A DNA stretch of 64,000 nt from Rachycentron canadum. Its lineage: Eukaryota > Chordata > Actinopteri > Carangiformes > Rachycentridae. Below are positions 22,501 to 34,664 of the stretch, piece after piece. The stretch is from the NCBI GenBank assembly GCA_038496675.1, contig CM076658.1:7807237-7871236 (forward strand), read 5' to 3'. The notes under the pieces were generated by a model that was given only the letters and a program-made list of their open reading frames with translations, ran no database searches and was not told the DNA's origin. The translations under genes and the position numbers were made by a program. Within the stretch, counting starts at the first letter, position 1, and the number at the start of each line of letters is the position of its first letter.

Positions 22501-25500
22501 TTTTCAGTACAGTCTTCTCACACCCACATTATGGCAGCTCATTTACTTCTGTGAAAACTGTTCCTAGTTCATTGTTGAAACAGTTTATTCCACTACTACC
22601 ATTATTTTTTGTTTTAAATTATAATTTTTGGCAGCCAGTTCCACTTGGCATCTGCACAGCACAGATTTAATCCTGGGGGTTTGCAGCAATTCTGCCATAA
22701 TAATAATCCCACCAATAAACAGCTTCAGCAGACAAAGGGAGACTAACAGTCTTAAGCACCTGACTGTGAATAATGAATCAGAAAATGGACGCTACTTTAC
22801 ATTACTTTACCTACTTCAATAGCTTGTCAATTCATTTTGTGCTAAATATTTTCATTGTAGACCTTTACTTTGTCTGACATATGATTCTATACTGGTATTT
22901 GCTAAAAGACTAAACTTCAAAAGTGAGGATAGTGTGGTAGGTGGTTTTTCAATAATGAACAAAAATATCTACAAAAGCAGGAGGAGAGACTCTTTATTTG
23001 GGTCATTTGTTCATTGTTTTTTGTTAGTTTAAACAAATGATCTCTTAATGTTGTTTGGCTTGGCCAGCTGCATCCTTGGCTGTCTATATTTTCCAGGCCA
23101 AAGGCTTGATTTGATTTGAAATAATAGAGGGATTTCACAGATATTTATTTCAGCTTTCTTTTTTTGGTGCATTTGTATATAAAGGTCCTGGAACTGAATT
23201 TTTGCACTACTTTATGTGCATTTCCTAAAAATGAGAACAGTTTATGCTGCATAATCAGAATATGTTATTTCTCTTGTTCCCTCAGATCAAGACTCCGGAG
23301 CAGGTTACAAATCGTTGATTATGAAGAACACAAAGATGAAAGCAAAGATATCAAGGAGGTGATAATAGGCAAGGACAATGGAGAAGACTACAAATTTGCT
23401 GAAGTTGTAGGTGGGTAAATGCATGAATGAATGCATGCAAGAATATAGATTATCGATGTACTGCTAATCCCCACCTCTGTTGTAGTGTGTCTCTGTTACT
23501 CTGCTGGTTTTGGCCTTTAATCAATCATTTTTCTTACGCCATAGGAAGTGTCTCACATCCATTTTGTCCACTCTCCCCTGACCTTGACGGAGGGTTTCTT
23601 TCAGTGTCCTTTAATTTAAGCAGTCTCCCAGTTTGAGAGCTTTATTGACACAAAAGGCCTTACTACCAGACTAAACAGATGAATAAAACACATCAGAATT
23701 TACTCTGCCACTCCCCTACATTTCTATCTGAGTTCATAGTTTTGCCACACGTTCTTCAGTTATTATGTCATTATGTTAACATATCCATAACACTCCAATG
23801 CCATCTAAAATTAGTGTCATCTGTCTGAGTAGGACACATCTAGTTCTTATTTCAGCATGATGGGTTGATTATTGTTTTTCTGACTCATATAGATTGTGGG
23901 TTGTCAGTGAGCTGGAAGTCTGCTGAAGACACAGGAGATCATGATGAGTTCTCCCCAGTGAGCATCAAGAATAAGTGGACTGATCCAGAAAAAGAACAAC
24001 AACACAGTTTGGTGGGTACTGGACAGGTTCAGAGTTGAGGGTTTAAAACTCTTTTGAGTTTTACCAAGACTAACCAACTTTAACCAAACCTAACTCCACT
24101 TCAGCCTCGTTATGTGAACGTGGTGACCTCATGTTCAGAATAAGTCCCTGATCATTTTTTCCACAGACGTCATGACAGTAATGGCAACACTTCCTTAATC
24201 TACCAATATCAGTAAAATATTGTGCGAGCATTGTGGCGCTCTCTGAGATGGTCGTCATGTCTGAAATTGAAATTTAGGGGCAGAAAATTGGGTTAAAGAA
24301 CAGAAAAAAAACAACAAAGCGGTACAGTTGAAAACAAAGCAACTTATATTACAATATTTTTTATTTTATCCTATTTGTCAAGACAATACTTTCAGGCCAA
24401 AAAAGACACTGCTTTCACTGACAAAAGCCAACAAATATCAGATATTATTATATTTATATTATATTTCACATATTAAAAGGTGATCTCTTATGAAATATTT
24501 CTTTTAAATCTGCCCATCTTTCTTGCACTTTAACATAGATCATAGCATTTCATTTTGTGTTGTATCCACATCACTTATCTCAACAGAAGAGAAAGCGAAA
24601 GGATGCGGGATCCCAGTGCAATGGAACAAGCAGCCCCAAACGGCACCGTGAGAGTGTGCTTCGTCTCACTGGAGAGGATAGAAGAGATGGAGGACCAGCC
24701 CCTGCACCTGTTTGTGAGGAAGAAAGTGGAGAGGATGGGGATTTGGACCGTGGCATTGTCCAGTTCACTGTGGGAGGAGATGATGGAACACCAGTTCTGG
24801 TTCCAGTCATCAATCCTAATGTGGAGGCTGGAGACTTAATTGGCACATCCAGACGAAGTCTGTCATCTAGCAAGGACAGCACCACCAAGACTAAGGGCCC
24901 CTCTGAACCAAGTGAGTACACCACAGGAATAGTAATGCTAGACCAGCTTCTGAACTGTATAATGGAATTCATCTATGAGGAAAAAGTGGCTCAGGTAGAT
25001 TAATATCATTTTGTGTTTTCTGTGTTTGAGCATGACATTGGTATGTCCAATATTGGTATAATTACTGCTACTACATTATCACATAATCCTCTAGCTGAGG
25101 ATATCAAAACCCACACCCACTCTTCAAACAAAGGAGGCAGTTGTGTTCTCTACTACATTGTCAGTAGAGCCAGAATAGAGGTTTTGAGCAAAACCAATAT
25201 AATATAATATGGTTTTTTTAATGGTGGAAAATAAACTTAAAGGGAAAAAATATGAAATGGTGACACTACAACATATCTGCATGGTGCTTATATACAGTGG
25301 TAGTGCTAATGCATTAATGTTTAATATCACAGTCCTCCTCAGTGGATGAAGTTTGATTTGTCACCAGAGTAAATGACTTTGATTCCATAACAAGTTCAGC
25401 CTTTGCTAATTTTTAGATCTTTTTGATGGTGTACATATCCTTTCCGTGTTAAATGTGTGACAAATGTGACAAGAAGTGAACAAATTAAGCTGTATGTAAA

Positions 25501-27958
25501 TATTTACCTCCCTTCATTTTGTCCTGCATCTCATTAGCTACTGTGATTTTTCTTATTTAAACAATTCACATGTGTTTTCTAGGATTACTATTACTTTCAA
25601 AGCCCACTAAACCTCCTTCATGCAGTGTCAAATAAGAGCACAAATGTGCTTGGGACTGTCCTTGTTTCTAAGCCTTATTTCCAAAAAAACATCACACTGA
25701 GGTGTTTGTCTTTATACTTTTATTCCAGTTGTGCTGTCCAGTGATGATGAGAGCGCAGATGTTCCTGAGAGCTGCAGCCCATCAGTTCATAGAACAGAAG
25801 ACACAGTAATACAGGCACAGTCCTTAAAAGATGTTGTGGACAAGCAGCAAGAAGCTTCTGACATACAGGAACTGCAGGTTGGCAGACTGTGTCCCTGTGC
25901 TGTATTTGATCCACTGCTCCTCAAAAAACACATTTCATGAATCTCAAGAATCTCAAGACTGCTGGTTTTGATTTTCATGTCATGCTAAAGAATATACTTT
26001 CTTCAAAGGGTTACAGACACTGTGTCTTTTTCCTTGCACATAGAAAACAACCTTGCACAGGTTTCTAAACTTATCTGAGTTAATGCCCAGATTATCATGA
26101 CATCACAAGGGGTGTTTTAGAGACATCATGCAGGGCCCTAAGGTTTTACTTCACTGCAGGGGGTCGTGCTTACCATCCACTAATTGACTGAAACAAATGA
26201 GAGAATGCTTAGCTTGTGTAACAGTTTGTGACTCACTCACTGAGATTAGAACAGACACGGGTCATGTAAGAGAAGGATCTGCAATAAATTAAAAGGAAAA
26301 TTCTGGTTATTCTCAACATAGCCAAATTTTCTTTAGTTCTTACTGCCATGTCATTTCATGCCACAAACAAAATAAGATGAAAAAAAGATTTTAAATAAAT
26401 TAAAAAGAAAAAGAATCCCAGCTGTATTTGAAAATACATGTTTGTCAGGGGAGGGCTCTGAGTTGAGAAACTTAAGTTAACAGGAGCTTTATTCAAGCTT
26501 CATTATAGTTGAACTGACAGAGCTGTCACCTAAGTTACCTCTTCTAATATGTATTTTGGGCATTAAAGGTGTAGTGAAAATTTTAGTCCCCTTCTCCATT
26601 GGTACTTCACTGTGTCATAAACTGCCTTGAAGATGATATTTTTTTTCTTATCATGCGAGAAGTTAACCAGTATGGAAGCGTTTGTTTTTGTTTCAAGAGG
26701 AAATAATTAAAAAAAACAACCCTTTAGCTGTTGTTTCAGAACCATGGACAGCGCTATGAATTGTGTCTTAGGTGCCATGCTGGAGATCGAACGCATCACT
26801 TATTTAGCTGGCTTTCTTTTTGTAGTTGTAAATAAAACCTTTGTCTGTAATTCCATGTCTCCCCCAGTGCAGCTAATCCTAGGCAGAATAAGATAGGGAA
26901 CAGGTGAGAGAGACTTCCTGTACATGGGAGAGGTGTGTCTTTAAATGTAGCATTAGCTGATTGAAAGAAGGTGCTTTGATCGTGAGACATAATCCATAGT
27001 CATAAAAACAACAGGACCCCAGCAACTATACTCATGTCTAAATGAAGAAAAAATTATATAACAAACAGCCACATAGAAAAATTGTGAACGTCACTTAAAT
27101 TTGTCAATTCAGAGAATTCATTAAGCAAAACACTATACAAATACTCAGTACTATACAATAGCCTATTTACAGTTCTTGGTAAAATGGTCAGGTTTTGTCA
27201 GTGTAAGGAGATATTATTAAGATGTTTGGGCCTTTTATATTTTGCTAATAAGATAATTTTCTTGTGCACAAAAGTAGCACCTGTCATCTGCAATGTCATT
27301 CCCTGTACAGCCACTTGATGGTGCCAAATTTCCAAATGCTACACAATATTGAAATTAAAAAAATTTTTACTCTCAATTTTACCCTTTTTTTTGCTCTTGT
27401 TAGGATTATTGGTTTTGTTTGACATTACTGTTGGGTATTATTTTACCATTACTGTCAGTCTTACTATGATGACCCTGATTGTGCAGTTTTCCACAACATG
27501 TTTATGTATGCGTGTGTGTTGCAGGTGCTGCATGTAGTTGATGAGCAACCTGTTTCAGTGGCATATTGCCCCCCCCCCACTGTTGACTACTCCTGCATGG
27601 ATTTAGCCTTCTCCACCCTGTACTGTGGAGGTTACTGGGGGAAATCCAATGGAGACATTGTGGTAAACTGACTGGGCCACAAATATGCATTTTGCTGATC
27701 ACGTTAGGTATTCATATCATCACTCCTGGACACGTGCAACTAATTTTCTCCTCTCTTTTCACAGATGGCAGACCATGAAATCATCATACCACTGCAAGGT
27801 AAAACTGTGGATAGTTTGTAAACTGAAGAGAGGGTGTGGCCTGCCTGTGACCTTTGGTCTGGATTGTATAAACTCTGACCCAAGAGAAAAACATCTTATT
27901 TTGACCATGCTGTCTGCACACCATCTTCCCCCAGCTTAGTGGTCTATTTCAGATAGTA

Positions 27959-28009
<51 letters not shown>

Positions 28010-31000
28010 GGATTAGACCCTTAGGGCCCGAGTGCACTTTCACCTCTGACCCTGTGAAATCTTCACTTCTGGGAACTAAGAGATTTGGTCTTGACTTTGT
28101 GTATGTGAGAACAAAACACAGATGGCACCTGTCTGTTGGCAGATTGTGTCCACACTGAAATATCAAAAAAAATTGAATGGATTACCATTAATGTTTTAAG
28201 CACATATGCTGCCAACACATGGGTTTTAATGGCTTTGGTGATTTTCTGACTTTTCCTCTAGCACCACCATGATCCTAATATTCTCGGTTCACAGATAAAT
28301 ATCTTAACAACCTTTGCATGTGTTATCATGAAATTTGATACAGATACTCTAGAAGATTAATCCTAATAACTTTGTGATCCCCTAACTTTTCCACTTGCAC
28401 CTTTTTAATAGTTAAATTTGATTGCCATCAAATGTGGTATAGACTTTCATGTCTCTGGAAAATTAATCATTCTAAGTGTAACCAGCTACTTTCATGCATT
28501 ATGTTTAAGGTGAGACCAGACTGGCATCTCTTTGGAGTCAATATCTGTAGTAATAGTAAACAACACAATCCTCCAGTCAAAAGTGATAGAGACTTAGCCC
28601 TACACAAACAACATGAAACAAAGCAGAAGTGCACGTAGCGGTACACAAAGTTAAGTGCTATTTTGACACTGGAGGACTAACATGTCAGGCAACAACTACA
28701 TGCACAGATTTGGTGTAATTATACAATTACACAAATATTGGTATAATAGGCTCTGTTACATTATGTCATGTGCAGGAGATGTGACTGATCTTGTTTGGTT
28801 GTGAAAGTTGATAGAAGGATTTTACTCCGATAACAGGAAAAATGCCCCGTGTTCCTGTTTTCTGTGTGAGGCATTATTTTGAGTGTGCCAAAGATAAAGA
28901 AGCAACTGTGTTGATACTAACACTATTTTCTGAGAGTTGCCTGTTGTTATCAGATATGATAACAACTTTGCAGGCTGCTAAACTAACCTAAACTCTTCCT
29001 CCTCCCCAGACACTAATGGACGGGTGAAGATGATGTTGAACCTTGAGCGCAGAGAGCTGAGGAGGTACAGTGTTTGGGAGCAGCAGGAAATGGAGATGCG
29101 GGAGCTTCAATTTAAGGATTATGAGGATTCTTTCCCTGTTGCTGTCCTTCTGTTTTGTGTGTCCGAAACTGCTGCAGCCGCAATACAGGACGACCTCTGC
29201 AGACTGTGTGTCAAACACAAAACCTCGAAACCTGGTAAGATTCCTGCAGTGCTCTGTAAATACATGGACAGTACGTGGTGTCAGCACCTTAAACTCATCT
29301 GTTTTTTGTTTTAAGGTTGCCTTCATTCTGTATATCACATATTTCATGTGTTTTTGTGAAAAGTAATATGGTAGAGGCTGACAGACACACCATTTGCTAC
29401 ACATTTCTGATATAAGTTTTGTATTTTTTTGATATGTGACATTATTCTCTATGTATATCTGCATGGTGCATGACATTGGTGTTGTGATGTTTTTATTTCA
29501 ATAGGCAAGGCCAGCCCCTTCATCCTGCTGACTCTGAAAGAACCTCTAGAGGGAATGGAGGGGGCTTTATTGCGCTCCCTCCTGGACATTGACTGTCTAA
29601 ACAGTCTGACATTTGAACAATCTATTGTATCCCAAAGTGAAGACAGATTCAGTTTTTGGGAAGACATCCACAATCCTGTTCTTTCTCTGGATGATAGCGT
29701 GGAGCTGATTAGAAGAACTGGACTGGACCTACACCTGCTGTCCATGCTGGGCCTGGAGAGCACCAACCCTGAACTTAACACAGAGCAGGATGGTTCGCAT
29801 TCTGACACAGACGAAAACAAGACAACATGCAACCAGCTGGTGGCTGAGCCACATGAGGATGCAGTCCCGGAGATGGACGCAGTCCCAGAGATGGACGCAG
29901 TCCCGGAGATGGACGCAGTCCCGGAGATGGACGCAGTCCCGGAGATGGAGACGGCACCAGAGCAAGACACAGCGATGCAACTCAAACTGGAGGAGGAACA
30001 GAAACAACAAGAGGCTGAGCATCCCCCTGAGGTAATTGGTTAGCAACATTTTTGACTTTTGATCCGTGAAACTTGCGCAATATATGCCATGCATATGTTT
30101 ACTGGTTATGACAACTTAAATCACAGTAACTAACCATTTGTTCTCCTCCTGTATTTGAATCACTTTAAGTTCTAAGACAGTAAAATTGTGTTTATTCATG
30201 AAAAATTGGAGGAAAGTCTTAAAGAATGAGCATAACTTTGGGTATCTGAAACATCTTTTCCTTTTTTTTAATGTCCTCTTAATCATCTTGGGTTCCCTGA
30301 GATTGATTTTGTATCCCCTCCGACACTTTTAGTTGATTTGATCTGCAAATTGTAAATGATTACAATGGGTCAATTGTTATAATATAAATTTCCTTCCATA
30401 GGAGAGGAAGGAGGATGAACCCACCCCTGTATACACACTGTGCCATCGAAGAACCAAAGGATCATACTCTGTGTCCCTATGTAAACCAGACGCAGGCTGG
30501 AATAAATATAAACATCGGGGTCTGGCCCACAGGCAAGTAACCTGCATTATTTCATATACAGTTATTGCAGCCTGATCCAGCTGGGATTGACATCTAGCTG
30601 CCAAATAAGGATCTTATCACTGCCAATCGAGTTCAATTTTACAAATAAGAACTTAGTAAAAATGAGTGATTCACAGATCCGAGGCTTTCTCTCTGGATTC
30701 TGATACCTAAGATCAAAGGTATTTGCTGAGGCAGAATACAGATCTGTTCCCAGTGCTCTTTTTCCCAACTTATATTAATAAATCTTTAAATGTAATTGTG
30801 CAGAACTCATTGGGTTTATTATTGTTATGTAAAATGAGCAGAGATTAGGGATTACAGGGAAATGTTGAAATTCATACAGACCTTACTGAAGAGTCTGTAT
30901 GTTTCTTCAGTTGTCACTATGTCCCAATACAGACCTGACCATTTAGATTAGTCAAAAATATTGTGACTGTTATAGTCTACGTACCACTGCAGAAGACCAG

Positions 31001-33529
31001 TTCCTTGCTTTTTCCTTTCTTTTCTTTATTTGTAATGTTTCTGGTACCAGTATGATCTGTCCTCTGGTCACTGTAAAGTGGCTCATTCCTCATTTTCCTC
31101 CTCTATTTAGGTTGATCCAGTTTCCTCCACCACCACTAAAAGGAGGAATAACTGTTACAATGGAGGACCTGCAGTGCCTTGACAGTGGGCAGTTCCTCAA
31201 TGATGTTATCATAGATTTTTACCTCAAGTAAGTTATACATTTTTCAACAAAAGTCTTAAGATTTACTTTGCTTCCTTGTGCGTTTGTGTCAAAGGGTGAC
31301 GATTAATTGCGTTGAAACAGATACCTCTTCCATAATGTGTCATCTGCTGTGGCTGAGCGCTCCCACATCTTCAGCAGTTTCTTCTACAAGCAGCTGACGC
31401 GGAGGGACAACGCCAGCGAAGGCAGTACCAGTGAATCGTGAGTAGCGCTCACAAAGTTTGGTATGCACCAGGCCTGCACTGGTATATTATGCTCAAAGAA
31501 ACAGTCCTGTACTGACAAAAGTTGTTGCCTTCTCCCACCTGATCGGCTTTTATATATCACCTTAACTAACTGCCTGAGACCGAAATGGAAGCATTACACC
31601 CTTAAAGAGATTATTAACTTGCTCGAGTACTGTGTGACAAAGTTTAGCTTTAAGCAGTGCAGGTAGAGACAGACTGACAGATGTTTTCTCTTGAGGGTTT
31701 ACTGCTGCTGAGTCCACAGCACTGCAAGCTCATAGACTCACCTTGACCTGACTCAACACTATTATCTTTCTATTTTACTTTTACTATTCAAGGCCTGGGT
31801 GCATTTTCACCTCTGAATAACCTTTAATGACGGGATGTCGTATCACTGTAGCCATCCTATCTGTGTCCACACTGAAATTAAAAATATTGACGGGATTGCT
31901 GTTATTTTTTGTACAGACACATGCTCCCAACAAATGGGTTAAAGACTTTGGTGATGTTCTGAAAATGTGTTTTCCTATTTTTTTTTTTTTTTTTATAAAT
32001 TTTAATTTTTTATGTGTCCTCAGCTGTCAGAGGCAGAGGCGACACCAACGTGTGAAGACATGGACACGCCATGTGGACATTTTCCAAAAGGACTTCCTGT
32101 TTGTGCCTGTCAATCAAGAGTGAGTTAAACATATGAAGAGATGTTTTGTACATATTTTTTTTTGGGTATATCACATTACATATAACATTGTTCTGTTGTC
32201 TGTTTAGGGCTCATTGGTATTTAGTTGTTATTTGCTTTCCTGGGCTGGATGTACCCAAATTTGAGGCCTGGACTGGCCCAGACTCAGAGACAGCAAAGAG
32301 CCATGGTGGGACAGATGAGTCACAGGATCAAGATGAGGCTCAAGGATCTAAAAGTCCTAACAATAACATAGAGATAAAATTGACATTAAACCACACTGAC
32401 AACATGGACACGGAGACAGGTTGGTTCGTCTATTTATGCCTTTTTAGTCAGACCCAATTGTTTATATATAGATCATCTTCCTCTACTTTTTGTGCACATT
32501 TTAAGCACTTCTTTGATTTACATCGTGATCGTAGCAGTGATGGGGAAGCTGAAGGTTGTGGTTGTTTTTATATTTTAGAAAAGGCTCAAGAAGAATCCAC
32601 CAAAGACCCACCACCTGGTCAAGTGGTAAGAAATAATACCTTTTTGTGCTCACTGTGAAGAATTTTCACAGACACAACAGTTTTGTCTTTATTTCCTCTA
32701 AATCTGCTGAGTCTAAATTTTTTTTTTTTTTTTGTAGAATTGCACAGAGAAAACCTTCCAGAAAAAGGCTGTTTGCAAGATGTGAGTGTGTTGGTCGAGT
32801 TATGATATTCTGCTGCAACAGTGACACATAATGGGAACTGTTTCTGTTTTCACTTTAAGATAAACAATAATCTGTACATGTGGAAAAAGGATCCACAATA
32901 ATATCATGACGTGGACATGACAGATTTTCTTCTTCTCTCTGCAGGCCTTGTATTCTCATCATGGATTCCCTCAAACTTTCTCTTCACGAGCGAGTCTTCA
33001 AACTCTTACGGGAGTAAGTGTGAAACTTTAATCCCTCTGTCTGTAACTGTGTTTGTGTTTTTTATTAATGTGTGACACGTGTCTCTCAGGTACTTACAGT
33101 CAGAATGGGAGGTCCGTCGTGGCTCATCAAGGGACTTTGGTCCTGATCAGATGAAAAGCTCACACTGCCATGTTCCCCTCCAGGACAACAGCAGTGACTG
33201 TGGCCTTTATCTGCTGCAATATGTCGAGAGTTTTTTGAAGGTAAAGAACTTGCCATCTGTTTTTCTAGGGCAGTCTGTAACGTTTTAAAAAACACCTTTA
33301 AATTTGAACTTGGTTCAACATTCAGAGATACAGTATTTTAAGGCATGCTCACAGTGAGAAACTACCTTTTCTTCTTGTCTCTATGTCCCAGGACCCCGTG
33401 GTACACTTCAATCTTCCTCTACACTTACAACGATGGTTTCCGCGGCAGAAGGTGCGGAGGAAACGAGACGAAATCAGAGATCTGGTACTTAACCTTTACC
33501 GGCAGCAGAATCGGGATAAGAACAGATAG
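19552..33529 (+). CDS. senp7: SUMO-specific protease 7 (SENP6/SENP7 type)
   Basis: This is a C48 cysteine isopeptidase that trims poly-SUMO2/3 chains in the nucleus. It has 22 coding exons: 19552-19608, 20202-20267, 20375-20490, 21819-22040, 23286-23410, 23893-24011, 24587-24911, 25729-25877, 27525-27662, 27765-27798, 29010-29234, 29505-30031, 30402-30532, 31111-31227, 31321-31437, 32024-32119, 32208-32419, 32579-32625, 32738-32781, 32945-33013, 33090-33240, 33392-33529. All phases agree, giving about 1074 aa (human SENP7 about 1050). The N-terminal half is basic and disordered; PCLVLTDVLKTDLGRTY matches the repeated TNVLGTELGRKY motif of SENP7. IVLSSDDE (about residue 344) is a SUMO-interacting motif. 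The split catalytic domain starts near residue 745 (DSGQFLNDVIIDFYLKYLF). The triad is His about 857 (AHWYLVVICFP), Asp about 963 (CILIMDSL) and Cys about 1016 (QDNSSDCGLYLLQYVESF). Adjacency to impg2 favours SENP7 over SENP6. Intron 13 uses a GC donor. The ATG choice (MM at 19552) is inferred. Confidence 0.95.
22055..22350 (+). mobile_element. teleost palindromic MITE, copy 1 (truncated)
   Basis: It begins TTAAAGGAATAGACATTTTT and contains ATCTTGTTTGTTTACTCC and AACTGAAGTGTAAAAACAAC. These are hallmarks of an abundant fish MITE whose ends read TTAAAGGAATAGTTCGACAT. The right end is decayed and its position is approximate. The copy starts only 14 bp after the donor of the senp7 exon ending at 22040. 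Confidence 0.65.
27961..28008 (+). repeat. (GT)24 microsatellite in senp7 intron
   Basis: This is a perfect 48-bp dinucleotide run. A dispersed repeat (28017 onward) follows directly. Confidence 0.95.
28017..28450 (+). repeat. teleost interspersed repeat, copy A (tandem monomers)
   Basis: Motifs such as GAATGGATTACCAT, GACTTTTCCTCTAGCACCA and GATTGCCATCAAATGTGG recur in decayed form along this stretch. They resemble the well-known fish repeat with a GGATTGCCATGAAATTTG...CTTTTCCTCTAGCGCCACC unit. A related but shorter copy lies at 31791-31965. Boundaries are approximate. Confidence 0.5.
29858..29947 (+). repeat. senp7: 18-bp coding minisatellite in senp7 (five units)
   Basis: Five tandem 18-bp units encode DAVPEM repeated in frame, at about residues 644-673 of the SENP7 product. 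A degenerate sixth unit (ETAPEQ) follows. The units differ at only one or two silent or near-silent bases (CCG versus CCA, GAT versus GAC). That implies recent expansion and likely length polymorphism. The repeat lies in the linker before the catalytic core. Confidence 0.9.
30533..31110 (+). other. senp7: GC-AG intron of senp7
   Basis: The exon ending at 30532 (GGTCTGGCCCACAG) is followed by GCAAGT, not GTAAGT. The next exon starts at 31111 after ctatttag. Only this GC donor keeps the frame across the junction and restores the expected sequence HRLIQFPPPPLKGG, which aligns with the conserved start of SENP7 catalytic domains. The nearby GT at 30537 would shift the frame. Confidence 0.85.
31791..31965 (+). 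repeat. teleost interspersed repeat, copy B
   Basis: It shares GTGCATTTTCACCTCTGA, TCTGTGTCCACACTGAAAT and ACTTTGGTGAT-type blocks, in the same order, with copy A at 28017-28450. It lies within a senp7 intron and ends about 60 bp before the acceptor at 32023. Confidence 0.5.
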
Positions 33530-34664
33530 ACACAAGAGCAGCTCTGCTGCTCAGTGGGTCACATTTCTGCAGCCGTTATATATCACTGCTCATACTGAGC
33601 GACAGACATTTCAGCGTGATCTGAAAATATTTCCTTTAGATTCTATTGTTTTATGCAATAACTTAAACAAAAATGTAAACCTTTTCTGTCTGTGGGAGTG
33701 GATATGAAGGTATCAGTTAATTCAAACTAAACCAGTAGCTGTCTATTAAACCAGAAATAATTGTAGTATTAGGTCCATCATTTCTAGCTATACTAATGTT
33801 TGTACACCCCAAGACTTTTTACTGATTGATTTTATGCTGCAAGATATTTTATAAAATGAATTATTTGTATTTAATTTTCTATGTAGTTACAAGTCAAACA
33901 AGTTTTGTGTGAATATTTAACACAACCTAGTTTGTACAAATGCATTTCAGTTTCCTTGCTGAATTTCAATGTAAAATGTCCAACTGAAGCCTCAGGAATT
34001 GGAATCTGTCTTAAGATGAAAAAGCTATTCCATCAATGACTCCTTCAGTCACTCAGGGCCTTAATTACAGGCCTATTAGATCATACTGCCAGATTTTTTT
34101 GTCTGGCATATTGAAGCTAAGATCATTCTCATATTCTCTTTGCAACAAACCTAAACTGTGTGTCCTACTGTGCATCTGCAACACTGTCTGTCCTACTCTG
34201 GTCTGCAATTCATCTTAGACCCTACAATTATATTGAGATACAGGTGGAAGCAGCTGCACTTCAGCAGAACTACACTAAACCAGACTGTCAAACCATTTAT
34301 GCACCAACATCATATTAAGAGTCGATGTACAGAATGGGGCTGCAAGTCATGATGATTTTCATTATCAATGAATCTGCTGATTGTTTTCTCTGTTACACTT
34401 TGCTAAAGCCCAGGTTGTGTCGTCACATTGCCCATTTGTTTGTTAACCAGCCCGAAATCCAAAGATATTGAAGTTGCCATCACACGAATCGGAGAAAAGA
34501 AGATGATCTTCACAAAGCGACGAGATGCAACTTTTGCCAAACCATGAATGGATTATTAAAATCATACAATAAAAAAATACATACAATACTGAATACATAC
34601 ATTTCAGCACCATCATTGCTGATTTCTTAGACACAATATATAAATATTGCGAACCCTCAATAAA
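33530..34664 (+). other. senp7: senp7 3'UTR and candidate polyadenylation signals
   Basis: After the TAG at 33527-33529 the sequence is AT-rich and non-coding. Candidate signals are ATTAAA at 33745-33750 and AATAAA at 34568-34573 and 34659-34664. The site actually used is unknown. Confidence 0.5.

Noticed and set aside
27936..28166. Long open frames made of Thr-His or Cys-Val repeats over GT tracts (also near 45.1, 52.6 and 54.9 kb)
   Set aside because: They are simple translations of dinucleotide repeats, not genes.
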